Below, one piece after another: positions 24,452 through 35,923 of a DNA stretch of 64,000 bases. Source of the stretch: Euryodendron excelsum (Eukaryota; Streptophyta; Magnoliopsida; Ericales; Pentaphylacaceae); contig CM065396.1 of the NCBI GenBank assembly GCA_033060915.1, positions 8,077,501-8,141,500 of the forward strand, written 5' to 3'. The stretch's first letter is position 1. The number at the start of each line of letters is the position of its first letter. A program made the position numbers and the translations under genes. Under the pieces are notes generated by a model. That model ran no database searches. It was not told where the DNA came from and saw only the letters and a program-made list of their open reading frames with translations.

Positions 24452-24456
24452 TTACC
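24452..24456. other. Target-site duplication of element 4 (left)
   Basis: TTACC directly before the LTR start TGTAAGC; it is repeated at 42382-42386. Confidence 0.9.
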
Positions 24457-25099
24457 TGTAAGCACCCCATTTTTTACCACTCGACAGTCTACGCTCCGTC
24501 CAGACTTGTTTTCAAGTCATTGTGGGCATATTCCTATCGAATCCAATTCTCTAGGTCCAAATTACGTCTTTCCATCGCTTCGCGAGCTTGTCAGGCCCAA
24601 ATAGAGGCAAAATGACTAAAATGCCCTTAGGGGCATTGTCCTTTCCTTTCCAATTCCAATTCCAATCCCACTCTCGAAACAGTTTATTCCTCGAGACGGT
24701 TCCAATCCAGGCGCATCTCTTCGGAGACGGTAAGACCCCTTTCCAATCTCACTCTCGAGACAGTTTATTCCTCGAGACGGTCCGTGTAGCGAAACTACTC
24801 ACAAAACCGTTAGAGTAGCGGAAATACTCACAAAACCATTAGAGTTGCGGAAATACTCACAAAACCGTTAGAGTAGCGGAAATACTCACAAATAGGTCGA
24901 TATAGGGAATTGGCAACAAATCCCTGTGTCACGACGACTGCCGTTAGAGTGGCGAAAACACTCAAAATCGAGGTCAACACCAGTGTTTGTTAACCCACTT
25001 TGGTGAAAAATGACCAAACTGTCCTTTGGACCTTTTCCGAGACTTTCCGGTCAAGATGACCATTTTGCCCCTAAGCATCCGAATGCCCCGGGAACCACA

Positions 25100-25560
25100 C
25101 CGGCTCTGGGTATCAAACCCGTAATGTCCCGAGAATACTTTTTATAGTATTCTAAATCTTCCTTTACCTTTCCGGATCATTCTAAGTCAGTTCCGGCCAA
25201 CCCGGTACAAAATGACCGTTTTGCCCCTAGAGGGCCGGTCTCCTTCTTCGACCACACCGGCTCTGGGTATCAAACCGGTAGCCTCTTGAGAATACTTTTT
25301 ATAGTATTCTCAGCCTTCCTTTACCTTTTCGGATCATTCTGAGTCAGTTCTGGCAAACCCGGTACAAAATGACCGTTTTGCCCCTAGTGGGCCGGTCTCC
25401 TTTTCCGACCATGCCAACATTGGAAATCAAACCGGAAACCTCTGGGAACATTCTAAATAATGTTTCCAGATCCCAAGTCTTCTTTCGGGACAATCCGAGT
25501 TCGCCCCGGCAGCTTCCTAGTTCGATTGACTGTTTTGCCCCTAAAAGCCCGGTCAACCTT
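25100..25560 (+). repeat. ~157-bp tandem repeats in U3
   Basis: The block CCGGCTCTGGGTATCAAACC recurs at about 25100 and 25257 and in diverged form near 25413. Each unit carries ...AAAATGACCGTTTTGCCCCT. Element 3 has four copies (near 51328, 51484, 51639, 51797). Confidence 0.8.
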
Positions 25561-25832
25561 TCCGACACATTTTGTCCTCACTTTTTAAGTCAAATACCTC
25601 CAGGACACTATTTTAAGTGTTTTTGCTCCTTTTTGGCCTTCTGGGTCATTCCCGGCTCTTCCAAATCATTCCCGGACTTTCCGGAGTCACTCCTAGTGAA
25701 GCTAGGCTAAAGATTGCATGGTAGTCACTAGTATAGGCGCCTAAATCTAGTCAAAGATACGTTGCTTGCCAACTTATAAAGTTTCCTAAGTGGGTGGTGC
25801 CACTAGTAGTGGCGCCAAGCCAAGAATTAGCC

Positions 25833-25855
25833 TGGCGCCACTCCTAGTGGCGCCA
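25833..25855 (+). promoter_or_regulatory. GGCGCC hairpin element upstream of TATA
   Basis: TGGCGCCACT / CCT / AGTGGCGCCA: perfect 10-base arms with a 3-base loop, 54 bp upstream of the TATA box. Variants of it lie between 25795 and 25892. Confidence 0.7.
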
Positions 25856-25908
25856 AGAGCAATTTTGCCCTGGGGCCACAGCAACAGGCGCCAGGTTTGT
25901 CCAACTTC

Positions 25909-25916
25909 TATAAATA
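25909..25916 (+). promoter_or_regulatory. TATA box of element 4 5' LTR
   Basis: TATAAATA, conserved with its surroundings in four other LTR copies. Transcription should start about 30 bases downstream. Confidence 0.75.
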
Positions 25917-26799
25917 CAGAGCCTCATTCAACGTGAATGGAGTCTGCAAACTTAACCTAAAAATCCTATATTTCGATATACAGAGCTCGAGCACCATCAA
26001 AACCCTAGTTTCCTTAGGTTTTCCAAACCCTAGCCACCCTACACAAACCCTAGCCTCCTATACACTTATACAGTCCCCCATACACTCATACACTAGCCTT
26101 CAACCATCCTTTGAAAACTTGAAGAGCTGCCATCTAAAGTTTGAAGACAACCCTTGAAAGTTGAATAAGAAGATCAAGACAAAGACCGAAGATTGAAGAC
26201 AAGCAAGACGCGCAAAATAAAGAAGATATACGGTAGGTTTTCTATTTAGATTGTCGTACTTCCCCCCTCTCTCTTCTCTCTCCTAACCCACTTGAGTTTT
26301 CTCTATTTTAATCCCCCATCTCTTTCCCCCCTTTCTCTGCATGCTTGAAACAAGGGGATTCCCGGTCCATGTGTAGGATTGGGCTATTGGAGAGTCACCG
26401 TGTCGGGGGCTTTCTTCTAGCCTAACCAAAGACTACGTGGGTCTGGCCCCCTTGATTATGTGATGAAGCCTTAGCCTTGTATGTTCACGACGCCAAATTG
26501 CATTGTGCATATCATAGTCTTGCATCTTCCAAAATCCGTTTCCAAAAGTTGTTTTCAAAATCGTTTTCAAACTTGTTTTCAAAATCGTTTTCAAACTTGT
26601 TTTCAAAATTGCGTCAAAAGCTCTTTTTCAAAAACATGTTTTCAAAATCACAATCCTAGGGTGATTCTAGCTTTTCCATGGCTGGGATTCCTTTAGGAAA
26701 GTGTTACATTAAAAGTGACCTTTTGTGGTCTATATTTTCAAATCTTGTTGTTTTCAAAACCGCTTTCCTAAAGTGGTTCTAGCCCTCTTATGGTTAGAA

Positions 26800-28560
26800 T
26801 TGCTTTAGGAAAGTGAGATGTTTTTACTCCTTCTAAAAACTCTCTTTTCAAAAAATCTCTTCCTAAAAATCTCTTTTTCAACATACTTCCCTAAAACTCT
26901 CATCTTCAAAATTATTTTCAAAAACTCCCTTCCAAAATCTATTTTTCAAAACTCTCTTTTTTTAACTCCTCTCCAAAATCTTTTCCTCAAAATTTACTTT
27001 CTAAAAACACTCTCTAGATTCACCTTCCTAAAAACTCTCACCAAAAACCTTTCCAAAAAACTCTCTTTCCAAAATCTTCCTTATAGAAAATTCCTCTCTA
27101 GGATTTCCCTTCTAAAATCTACGTTTCTAAAAACACACTTTCCAAAACTCCTTCTCTTTAAAATCTTTTTCCAAAAACTCCCTCTTCAAATTCACTTTCC
27201 AAAAGTCCCCCCCTAGGATTCCCTTCTAGAAAACCTTCGTTTCTAAAAACGCACTTTCCAAAAAAACTCTTTTCTTAGAGCCTAAGTCAAGCCTTAGAGC
27301 CCACAATTAGGAAACCCTAATTTCTATCCAAAAACATGATTTTCAAACTTTGCCCCAAACCTAGGTTTCCAAAATCTCTCGTTTTCTACATCAAAACTAT
27401 ACATGTTTCCAAAACCTATTTTCTACATCAAAACTATAATTTTTCAAAACTAGGGTTTCTAGAATCTCCTTTTCCAAATCCTTGCCAAATCCTACCTTCC
27501 CTTTAGGAAACCAAATCAAATCTCCGGTTTAGGAAACTAGATCCCGTCCTCCATTTTTGGAAATAAAATCAAACCTTTGCTTTTAGAAACCAAATCCAAT
27601 CCCTTCCTAATCCAAACCTTCCTTAATTCAATTCCTTCCTAAACCATAAGTTTCCTAAACTTAAACTTTAAATCTTTCCTTGAATTTCAAAATCTAAATC
27701 TTTCCTAATTCAACTCCTTCCTAATCTTTCACTTTCCTAAATCTTAAGTTTCCAAAACTTGAACATAAAAATCTTTCCTAAATTTTAAAACTCAACTTTC
27801 AAATCTTTCCTAATTCAACCATTTCCCAATTCTACCCTCTTTTCAAATCTTAACTTTTCAAATCTAAGTTTGCAAACCTTTCTTAAACTCAAACTTTTCC
27901 TAATTTCAAGATTTTCTAAAACTCTATAACTTTCTAAATCTTAAACTTTTTAAATTTCAAATCTTTCCAAATTCAAAATTTTCTAAATTTGAAACTTTCT
28001 CAATTTAAATCTTTCTAAACCTAAATCTTTCCAAATTCTAAACTTTTCAAAACTTCAAAATCTTTTCAAATCTAAAACTTTCCTAATTTCAAAACTTTCC
28101 TAATTTGGGAACTTTCCTAATCTGAAAACCTTTCCTTTTTCGAAAATTTTCTAAAATCGAAACTTTCCAATTTCACAACTTTCCTAAACCTAAAACTTTC
28201 CTAATTCAAAACTTTCTCAATTCAAAACTTTCCTAAATGAAACTTTCCTAATTCAAAACTTTCTTAATTTGAAACTTTCCAAAAATGACGCTTTCCTAAA
28301 ACAGGCCTTTCCTAATTCGAACATTTCCTAAAATCCAATCTTTCCAAATCTCCCAAGTCCAATGTTCGAGTCAAATCTTTCTTAATCTCAAGTCTTTCCT
28401 AGGTCTCCTACCTTTCCTAAGTCTAGGTTTCCTAAACCTCCATCTTTCCAAAACCAAGTTTTTCCAAAATCAATCTTTTCAAAGCAAGTCCAATCTTCTC
28501 AAATTCAATCTTCTCTTCTAATCCAATTTCCCTCTCCAAATCAATCTCTTTTCAATCGGA
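26800..28560 (+). repeat. G-depleted TTTCCTAA quasi-repeat in U5
   Basis: About 1.7 kb with scarcely any G on the sense strand and countless AACTTTCCTAA words. It is shared by all LTRs in the window (39790-41530, 62810-64000, and inverted at 11600-14110, 21550-23230, 48300-50030). Confidence 0.8.
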
Positions 28561-29395
28561 CTCCGATCCGAACTATGACTAACCTGATTCCCCAAAAGGA
28601 TACGTAGGCAACCTTCATAGGTGCGGTCACAACACTTTTCAAACTTTCAATTCCACCCTCATGGGTGTGGTTTCCAAAATCTTTCCAAATCTCAAATTCC
28701 AATCTATTTTCAAAATTCCAATTTCAAAATTTCTATTTTTCTACTTTCAATTTTCAAACCTTCCAATTTCAATTCCATCTCTCCAAATCTATTTTCAAAT
28801 CAAATCAATCTCTTTTCAAATCTATTTTTCAATTCTTTTCTATTGCACTTGCACATCATGCATCATGTTAGTTTCTATTCAAACATTGTTTTTCAAAGTG
28901 GATAGGATTGACCATTAGTTAATTGGAGACTCTCACAGGTGAATCTAGGGTAGATTGACATGTAGGTACCGAAAGGGCGGGGTAGGGTGATGGCTTAGTG
29001 CGTCTTCCCTACACGTAACCAACCTCCGAACATAGAATCACTGTTTTCAAAGACCAAAAGGAGTTATTTTTCAAAAAGGGCTAAATATTTTCCAAAGGTT
29101 GCCAAACAACCTGTTTTCCTATAAAACCCTCTCTTGAGGAGATATTTTCAAAATCGTTTTCCAAAACCCTAAGTGTAGTCTTCGGATTGTTCTTAGTTTT
29201 TAGGTGACCTAACTCATCTTAATCAAGTTAGGTGGCGACTCCGAATCTTTTTCAAAAACCCTTTATTCAAATCTATTTTCAATTCAAACCTAGTCACACT
29301 CATTCTTCTAGGAGGGTGAGTTCTAATGAGAGAGTATAGCATTTTTCCCGCTTGGGTGAGTATTCCTCGAGTGCGAAAAATCTGGGCGCGACAGC

Positions 29396-29413
29396 TGGCG
29401 ACTCCGCTGGGGA
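29396..29413 (+). other. Primer binding site of element 4
   Basis: TGGCGACTCCGCTGGGGA begins two bases after the LTR. It is complementary in type to a tRNA-Arg 3' end, as reported for Ogre/Tat elements (from memory). Confidence 0.88.
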
Positions 29414-30869
29414 AACTTAGAGGGTTAGGCCGTTAGTCATGTCTCTTTACCCTTCACCCATGTAGAGTCTTCAATTAACTTGGTTCAATCCTATTCACTT
29501 TAAATTTTCAAAACTAAACTTTCAAAATTGTTTTCAAAAAACAAACATGCATTCATTCATATTATCTTGTATTATGTTTGTCATCCACATACTAACACTT
29601 GCATCTTTGTTTTGTAGGTACACGTTTTGTTTAAATTTTATTAACTGCTTTGCATGAATGTGATGTACAGGATGAATGGGAGTTGTTGGGCCCTTTCTTC
29701 CACTTTTAAAAAATCACACACACACTGCATGTGCACTTGCATTTTGCATACTTGCATACCCTGATATGTCCTTTCTACTTAGAAATGGGAAACGGTATAT
29801 TGGTTGTAGGCAAGATGCTGTGTCAGTTTCTTCACCTATGGCCTCTTGATGGTTCCCCCGCTCGGATCACCAACCGATCATGGCACCACCTCGGGGAGTG
29901 GGCCTAGGTTTGAAGATCCGGGGACCGAGCCTTTTTAGGACGCATTAGTCAACCCTCAACCTCATACTCATATAGACACCATGCATAGCCGAACCTCCGC
30001 CTGATTTAGGACACGAGCACCGTTTTCAAAATCACGGAGGAAAGGGCGACTACTCTTACTTTCATTTATACCTGCTGTTATAATGCTTGTATTTATACTG
30101 TTATAATGCTTGTCTAACTATTCATGCATGCATGTTTACTTCAATTGTACCTTCTCTCTTTATACTTTTTGCATATTCGTGTTCATGCATTCAATATCCC
30201 ATGTCAAGACAAGAGTTCCAAGCAACTCAAGTCACTGCATTCTCGTGCATATGATCAACCCATTGAGAGTGACACCAACACCACTCTCCCTTGCATTAAA
30301 CCTACCCAAACCCTAAGGGTTCCCGCGTAACCCTAAGGACTCATTACACGCATCTCGATTCATTCCATAAGAGGGGCCCCAATCCCTCTATGCTCACGGA
30401 GATAGGGTTGCCAAGAGGACAAGGGGCAATCAATCAACAAGGTCTCTCAGCGACCTCCTCGACATCAAATCCAAGGAAGGCGAATCCGAAGACTCAAGAG
30501 TAGTTTAGGGTTTCCCTTTGTAAAAGTAGATAGGTGGAAGTCCAAAGGAAAATGTCCCCCCTCCCCCTATTAAAATGTATTCCAACTCTTTGGTATCTTA
30601 AACCCAAAATTTAATGTACTTTTTTTTATTTTTTTTAATTTTTATGAATGAATGCATGAATGGCTGAAGGTTCCTCCCTGACGGTAAGGCGTCTGCATAC
30701 AGGGGTAAACCCCCTATCTCCAAAAGTGAGCCAATACATCATGACTAGTTTCCCTCCTTAAGAGGGGCACCTTAGAGCATGCATTGCATAAAGACTTGTC
30801 AAGGTCAAACACTAACTCTTTCCTTTTGTTGGTTTTAGGTACCTTCCCTCTTTCCCCAATCTTACAAGC
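29414..30869 (+). other. Leader of element 4
   Basis: Noncoding. It matches the leader of element 1 in inverse orientation. A pyrimidine-rich stretch ending GGTTTTAG at 30838 is a possible splice acceptor for a donor in the LTR at 26233. Confidence 0.6.
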
Positions 30870-32115
30870 ATGGAATTGCTTACTCTTGATACTTTAACTT
30901 AATTACTAGCAGAGACAAGAGGAGTCAAGCATAAGATGACCGAAATGGAAGGCATGCTTTCCTCACTCTTATCCCACATAACCCATGAGCAAGCAGAGTC
31001 CTTGCAGGCGCAAACCCATGATGACGAAAAAGGATGAAGAAGGAAGATCATGACTATGCCGCCACCACTGCTTCCCAACAACCTCCCCGGGCCGAGGGCC
31101 TTGCTCGAATGCCTTCCAAACCAACCCCTAACCAAACACAAGGATTATATGGCCTTTCCTTTAGAAATCTTCCCGACCCTTTTGGCCCTACCACCGAAAA
31201 TGGTCCCATTTCGAAGCATAGAACCTAAAGCCCTTTTAATTCCCGAACCATCAACCCAGCTGCGACCTCACCAAAACGTGGTCCCCAATCATCAAAAACA
31301 TCTGCAAAACCTCCTCGGACTAGGCGAACGAGTGGGAAGAAGCGGACATTTACAAAACTCACGTGCTCACAAACCGCGGTTTATTTTGGCCTCTTAGCAG
31401 CTGGGTATTTGAAACCTGTACCTGCTCGACCCCAACCCAATCCTCTACCTCATTATTTCAAATCTGCAGCAAGCTGTAAGTATCATTTGGATAGCCAAGG
31501 ACATGATACTGAAGATTGTTTGGCCCTCAAGCATAAGATTCAAGACCTGATAGATAACAAGATCATTGGGGTACGACCAGCGAATCCTTCTCCAAACGGC
31601 TCTGCAAACCCTCCACTGGACCATGCTGTCAACATCATTACAAAGTTTGGTAACAACAAGGTTTGTTTTGCTGCATGCCAAGAGATATATTACAAGGACT
31701 GAAAGGAAATGGAATGCGAAGATGCCTGGTCATGATATAACCCTGATGAGATGCCGACCCCCGAAGACAAACTTGCATACGAGTCTGTGAAGAAAATTGA
31801 TGAGGAACTGTCCAAACTCCGTAATAAGAATCCCTCGTTGTGTACACTTGAGGAGCATCGAGCCCTAATTGGAGGCTAGAGCAGAAAACCCCGGGCACGA
31901 CCTATCGAGCTGGACGAATACGAATCGCCCGAGTGGTTTGTTAGAGAAACTTCGGAGCAAACAGATGAAGGCTAGACAATCAAGAAAGCTGACAATTACA
32001 TCATCACCGCCAACTCACTTGGAACTCCGGGAGAAGCATCTACCTATCCTGCCTTAGCTGAAAATCTCAACCGTGGATGGAATGCAGACGAGGGCACAGG
32101 CCTAGGACCTTACTA
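30870..32115 (+). pseudogene. gag: gag remnant of element 4, capsid core missing
   Basis: Only pieces of gag remain, in several frames. A short N-terminal coiled piece lies around 30915-31030. The zinc-knuckle region (MKPVPARPQPNPLP, then CKYHLDSQGHDTEDC at about 31465-31515) is followed by an acidic C-terminal block homologous to the last ~130 codons of gag in element 1, ending with a stop at 32113-32115. The ~300-residue capsid part seen in elements 1 and 3 is absent; the frame between (31034-31400) shows no similarity to it. The remnant cannot make a capsid, yet the element is structurally complete. Confidence 0.8.
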
Positions 32116-34083
32116 GAAATGGGTTCTTTGCACGAGCGTACAAGAAAGGGGTGGTTTCACCCACTTTCTTTCTATCTCTTTTACTTCCTGTTTTTAAGTA
32201 ATGCTTACATTTTCTTATTGCTGAAGAACCTTATGCTTTTCATAAAAATAATAATAATAATCAAATGACAGTCTTTTATTCCATTGTTGTTGTCTTGTCT
32301 TCCCTAGGAATAGTGACTACTCTCTACGCAAGGGGCATGGTTTGTCTTATGGAATGATCTAACTTGACGGGATGATAGCATGAGTTAACCACTCGCCAAA
32401 TGATCAGCCTTCCACAGAGAGAGAGAATAAGGATGAGTGAGGATACTACCCAAAGGCAGCACTTGCAAGACTCTGAGGCTAAGCGATGTGTGGCCAGTTT
32501 ATCAAGAGGAAGATGAGCCATCTTTCATTCCCCCAGATATAAAGAATAAATAACTAAATAAATAACTAAATGTGTTCATATTCCCTTTGCTTAACCCCTA
32601 GTGCCTTGCGGAAAGCGAAAATTTTCTTTGTTAACCCTGATCCAAGACTGTCCTCTCCACACTGGGGCAGACAATAGTTGAGAACTTTAGGAATGGTATC
32701 CACCCCTGCTGTGCTAAAAGCAGTAGTGAAGGCTCTATGGATCAAGCAATCTAATTCAAAGTGAAGAGAGGCCCTCATTTCATTTCCCACACAGTCAAAA
32801 GCAACCCCTTGCCAAACCCGTTGAGCCACTTATCCTTTCTTAACAAAACCCCAACCTAGGGATCACCGCCCACACTGGGTATATTGAACTACCAAGGAAA
32901 AGGTTTAAGGGGAAAGGGTTAAAAAAAATTGTTTCGTTTCATAAAAGAAAAGAAAAGAAATAGAAAGAAAAGCAAAAGAAAGGAGTTGCCAAGGGGCAAG
33001 AGGCCAAAAAAAAAAAGATCCTTTAAGGAAAGGCCTGAAGAAAATTATGAATGAGTTATCTTCAAAAGCATATAAGAAGAGCAAATGAGAAGAAAGTTAT
33101 GTCTATCTCAAAAAAGTATATAGAAAAGGGTGAAAGAACAAGATTATTTTCACCCTGAGAAATATATGGTCAAAAGCAAGAAGGAAATTTAAAGGTGATC
33201 CTAGGTTACAAGGAAACCCAGTAGAAACAATAGGTTTGAGCCTTTACCCTTTCTTGCAAAACCCCGAAACCATGGCCTACATTACAACCCTATTAAAGTC
33301 CCCTCTGATTGAAAATAGATTGCTTGATCTAAATGAGTTAGATATGCTGCCAAAGCTAAAAAACCAAAAAAAAAAAAAAAGAGTAAAAAAAAGGAGATGC
33401 TAATCCTACTGAAAAACGGTTAAGGACAGTTTGGATCTAAACCTTACTGACAACATAGAATTTGAGCCTATATATCCTGTTGTTTCTAAAACCCCATAAC
33501 TTAGCCTTCATTATGGTCCTAAACAAAGTCTTCTCGGATTGAAATGACTGGCCACTTATCGCTCTGCCAAAGGTCAGGTAAGCTGTTGCTAAAACCCCGA
33601 GAGTTAAGAGTCTCAGCCCAATAACCCCATACACTAACCTTAAGATAGAAAGTGGGAGGCGGTCAAAAGGTTGAGAAAGGTTCGAAGTGCTATCATCCAA
33701 TCAAGATAGGGTTGAGCCAAAGGAGAGGCTGAATCCCTGAAAAGGAGGGAGTTACTACTCCCAAGATTACAAGTCTAACAGAACCCTATGTCATTCCATT
33801 AGCATATTTTTAACCTGTACGTATGTTTAGAAAAAAAAAATCAGCATAAGCTTTGCACACATGTAATATAACTCCCTAAAGTCATCAACATCAACTCATG
33901 GAATAGATATCTAACATCATCATACATCACATGCCTCTGATCATATGTATCTATTTATCCGTGCATCTAAATACCATAAATATCCATCCTTATACAAAAC
34001 TATGCAAAATAAAACTGTCTAACATCAATACATCTGAGGAACAAGGGGCAAAAGAGGATCAAAATCTCTACAAGGGGCATCTC
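32116..34083. repeat. Spacer between gag remnant and antisense PMD gene (element 4)
   Basis: No gene seen. Same modules as 5657-7572 in inverted order, including A-tracts (near 33370-33380 and 33831-33840) and repeated CCCATAACCTAGCC-like words. The frames at 32324-32521 and 33437-33700 are repeats of those in the other spacers. Confidence 0.7.
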
Positions 34084-35922
34084 TCACAGGTCAAAGTTGA
34101 TATCATCTGGATCAAAATCCCCGAAACCCGGCATCGGAGGAGGAGGATAACTACTCGAAGCACCACCATCCTGCAGAGAAGACAGAACCGGAATCAGCTA
34201 CATACAAAAGGAACTAAGCAACAGCAGAGCAGCAAGGAGCAAAGAGAGAATAACTTACCCCCCCACCACCCATCTGAGATAACTAAGCTGTCAGGGAAGC
34301 TACCTCGGCCTGGTACTGGTCCTATTCCATCTGGTACTGGTCTCGCTGGTCTCTCACAGCAGTAAACTCGACCTGGGGCACATATCCTCCAGCACAGTGC
34401 CACAAGTCAACCACCTCCTGGCCAACAGCGTACTCGCTGACTACTACCTCAAACCGAGTGAAGGCACCAACCGAATGAGCCCCAAAGTGCGCAGCATAAT
34501 CCGTATCTGGAGGAAGCAAGAACTCGGCACTCGGCTGACACTCCTGATAAGGGATAGGCACTCCTGCCACTAGGGCTCCAAACATATACTCTGGTGGAGC
34601 TCCTGCTGATCGGAACTCCTCGTGAAATTGCCTCCAATGCCGCTCTCCAAGGTAAGACTCCCAGGTGTCATCACTGAGAAAAACAGTTCTCGACAAGGAT
34701 AACGGGACAAGGTACCGAACTGTCTCGTAATGGATTGATCCAATGAAGGGCTGCCAGGTCACATCCCTCTCCTCAATCAGCTCCAGGTTAGCCCGGAGCA
34801 TCACGAAGTCAGTAATCTCCGATCGCTGGGCTACCCGATCACGAGCCCACCTCAAAGCGTGAGATCATCCTCAACAACTGCAGGGCGACCCACCGGTAGG
34901 TACTCGTAACTCCACCAGACAAGGAAGGGCCAAAAGCTAGTCATGCTGCCCCAACGAGAAGAAGTCCGAACCCGCATCAATCGAAGAAAGCAACCAAAAG
35001 AAAAGGACCCCCAGTCCAACTCAGACAAAGCTCCCAGATCGGCTACTATACTCACCAAACGACATGGCACGAGTGACTTGTTGTTGTTGCAGAAGCAGCT
35101 AAAGATGATGTACAACACAAGTCGTCGTCTCATGATGTCCCGCCTGGCAAGCGATGGCTCAGTAGCAAAAGTACGCTCACCCTGACTAATCCAAGAGACT
35201 GGGAAGGCAGAACGCTCAGGATGAGGCAAGTCCAACAGCAAACAGGCCTCATCCTTGCTGACTGGGTGCAGGGTGATCCGCCGACCGACAAAGGAGAGTC
35301 CTGTAATAATCGCCCAATCTAAAGGAGTGGGGCCTAACTCGAAGCCGACAAAATGGAAGGTCCCAGTCTCCTCGAACCACCTCTCAATAAGTGCTAGTAC
35401 CAAATGCCGGTTCAAGCGATTAGCCTGTAATCCCATAAAGGCGCCAAACCCGATCTCTGCTAAGAAGGCACGGTATGATGGGGCAGCCTGCTGCATGGTC
35501 ACAAAAACTTGATGAACAGCCCCTCGGAAAGCTGTATGTACCCGTGGAGGTGGCAAATGTTGTCTGGAGTATACACTAGGATGATAGGCCAGATCCCCCA
35601 GTGGTGGGACATCCGGTATCTGCAGATCTCCCAAGTCGGCGTCTGTCTGCCTCTGCCTGGAAGAAGCTCTCCCGTAACCGGTCACCTGATCCCCGGGGCC
35701 CGGTACCTCCTCCTCGACATCAATCTCCTCGGCGAAACCCTGCTCAACAGGAGGAAAAGGGTCGACAGGTGGCCTACTGCCCTGCCCGCTCTGGCTGGAT
35801 GAAGATCGTTCGGTAGATCGTCCACTACCTCTAGATCGAGTAGAGCCGCCAACAGAATCTGTCCGGGCCGCTTTTCCCGAGCTGCGTCTCCTCTCAGAAC
35901 CGTCATCACCTGCATCTGCCAT
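34084..35922 (-). pseudogene. Antisense PMD gene of element 4 (nearly intact; one frameshift, two stops)
   Basis: ATG at 35920-35922 begins MADAGDDGSERRR, a Ser/Arg-rich N-terminus that could serve as a nuclear signal, then an acidic stretch. The plant mobile domain follows (VFVTMQQAAPSYRAFLAEIG, RWFEETGTFHFVGFELGPTP, WGSFSFGCFL, WWSYEYLP; after the shift WQPFIGSIHYETVRYLVPLS) and then a coiled coil (EFTAVRDQRDQYQ). An 88-bp intron lies at 34171-34258; the last exon ends in DDINFDL with the stop at 34084-34086. Lesions compared with other copies: a 7-bp deletion near 34860, TAG at 34322-34324 (CAG elsewhere) and TAG at 34283-34285. PMD proteins are known in plant gene silencing and in transposons; the role here is unknown. 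Confidence 0.88.
34171..34258 (-). other. 88-bp intron of PMD gene, element 4
   Basis: Donor GGTAAGTTA and acceptor TCTGCAG on the minus strand. Length equals the other three copies. Confidence 0.85.
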
Positions 35923-35923
35923 C

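Larger units (their letters stand above)
21051..24456 (-). mobile_element. 3' LTR of element 2, distal part (split by element 4)
   Basis: It begins with TGTCGCGCTC, the LTR terminus, directly against interrupted RNase H sequence. It runs through the U5 quasi-repeat. Near 23410 it jumps from the CATGGAAAGGCTAGAATC block to the GACTACCA block, skipping about 0.9 kb present in other LTRs. The missing part includes the AATAAA, TATA box and GGCGCC palindromes. It continues at 42387 after the inserted element 4. Reassembled length is about 3755 bp. Confidence 0.85.
24457..29393 (+). mobile_element. 5' LTR of element 4 (4937 bp)
   Basis: TG...CA ends. Order of parts: 81-bp repeats (two copies, TTTATTC at 24683 and 24764), short ACTCACAAAACCGTTAGAGT-type repeats, three ~157-bp units (about 25100-25560), GGCGCC hairpins, TATA at 25909-25916, AATAAA at 26216-26221, putative donor at 26233, and a G-depleted quasi-repeat (about 26800-28560). 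Confidence 0.95.

Noticed and set aside
26818..27216. Frame of 132 codons rich in F, L, K, S (and its copy at 39795-40193)
   Set aside because: Product of the G-depleted quasi-repeat; composition explains the lack of stops and there is no start context or domain.
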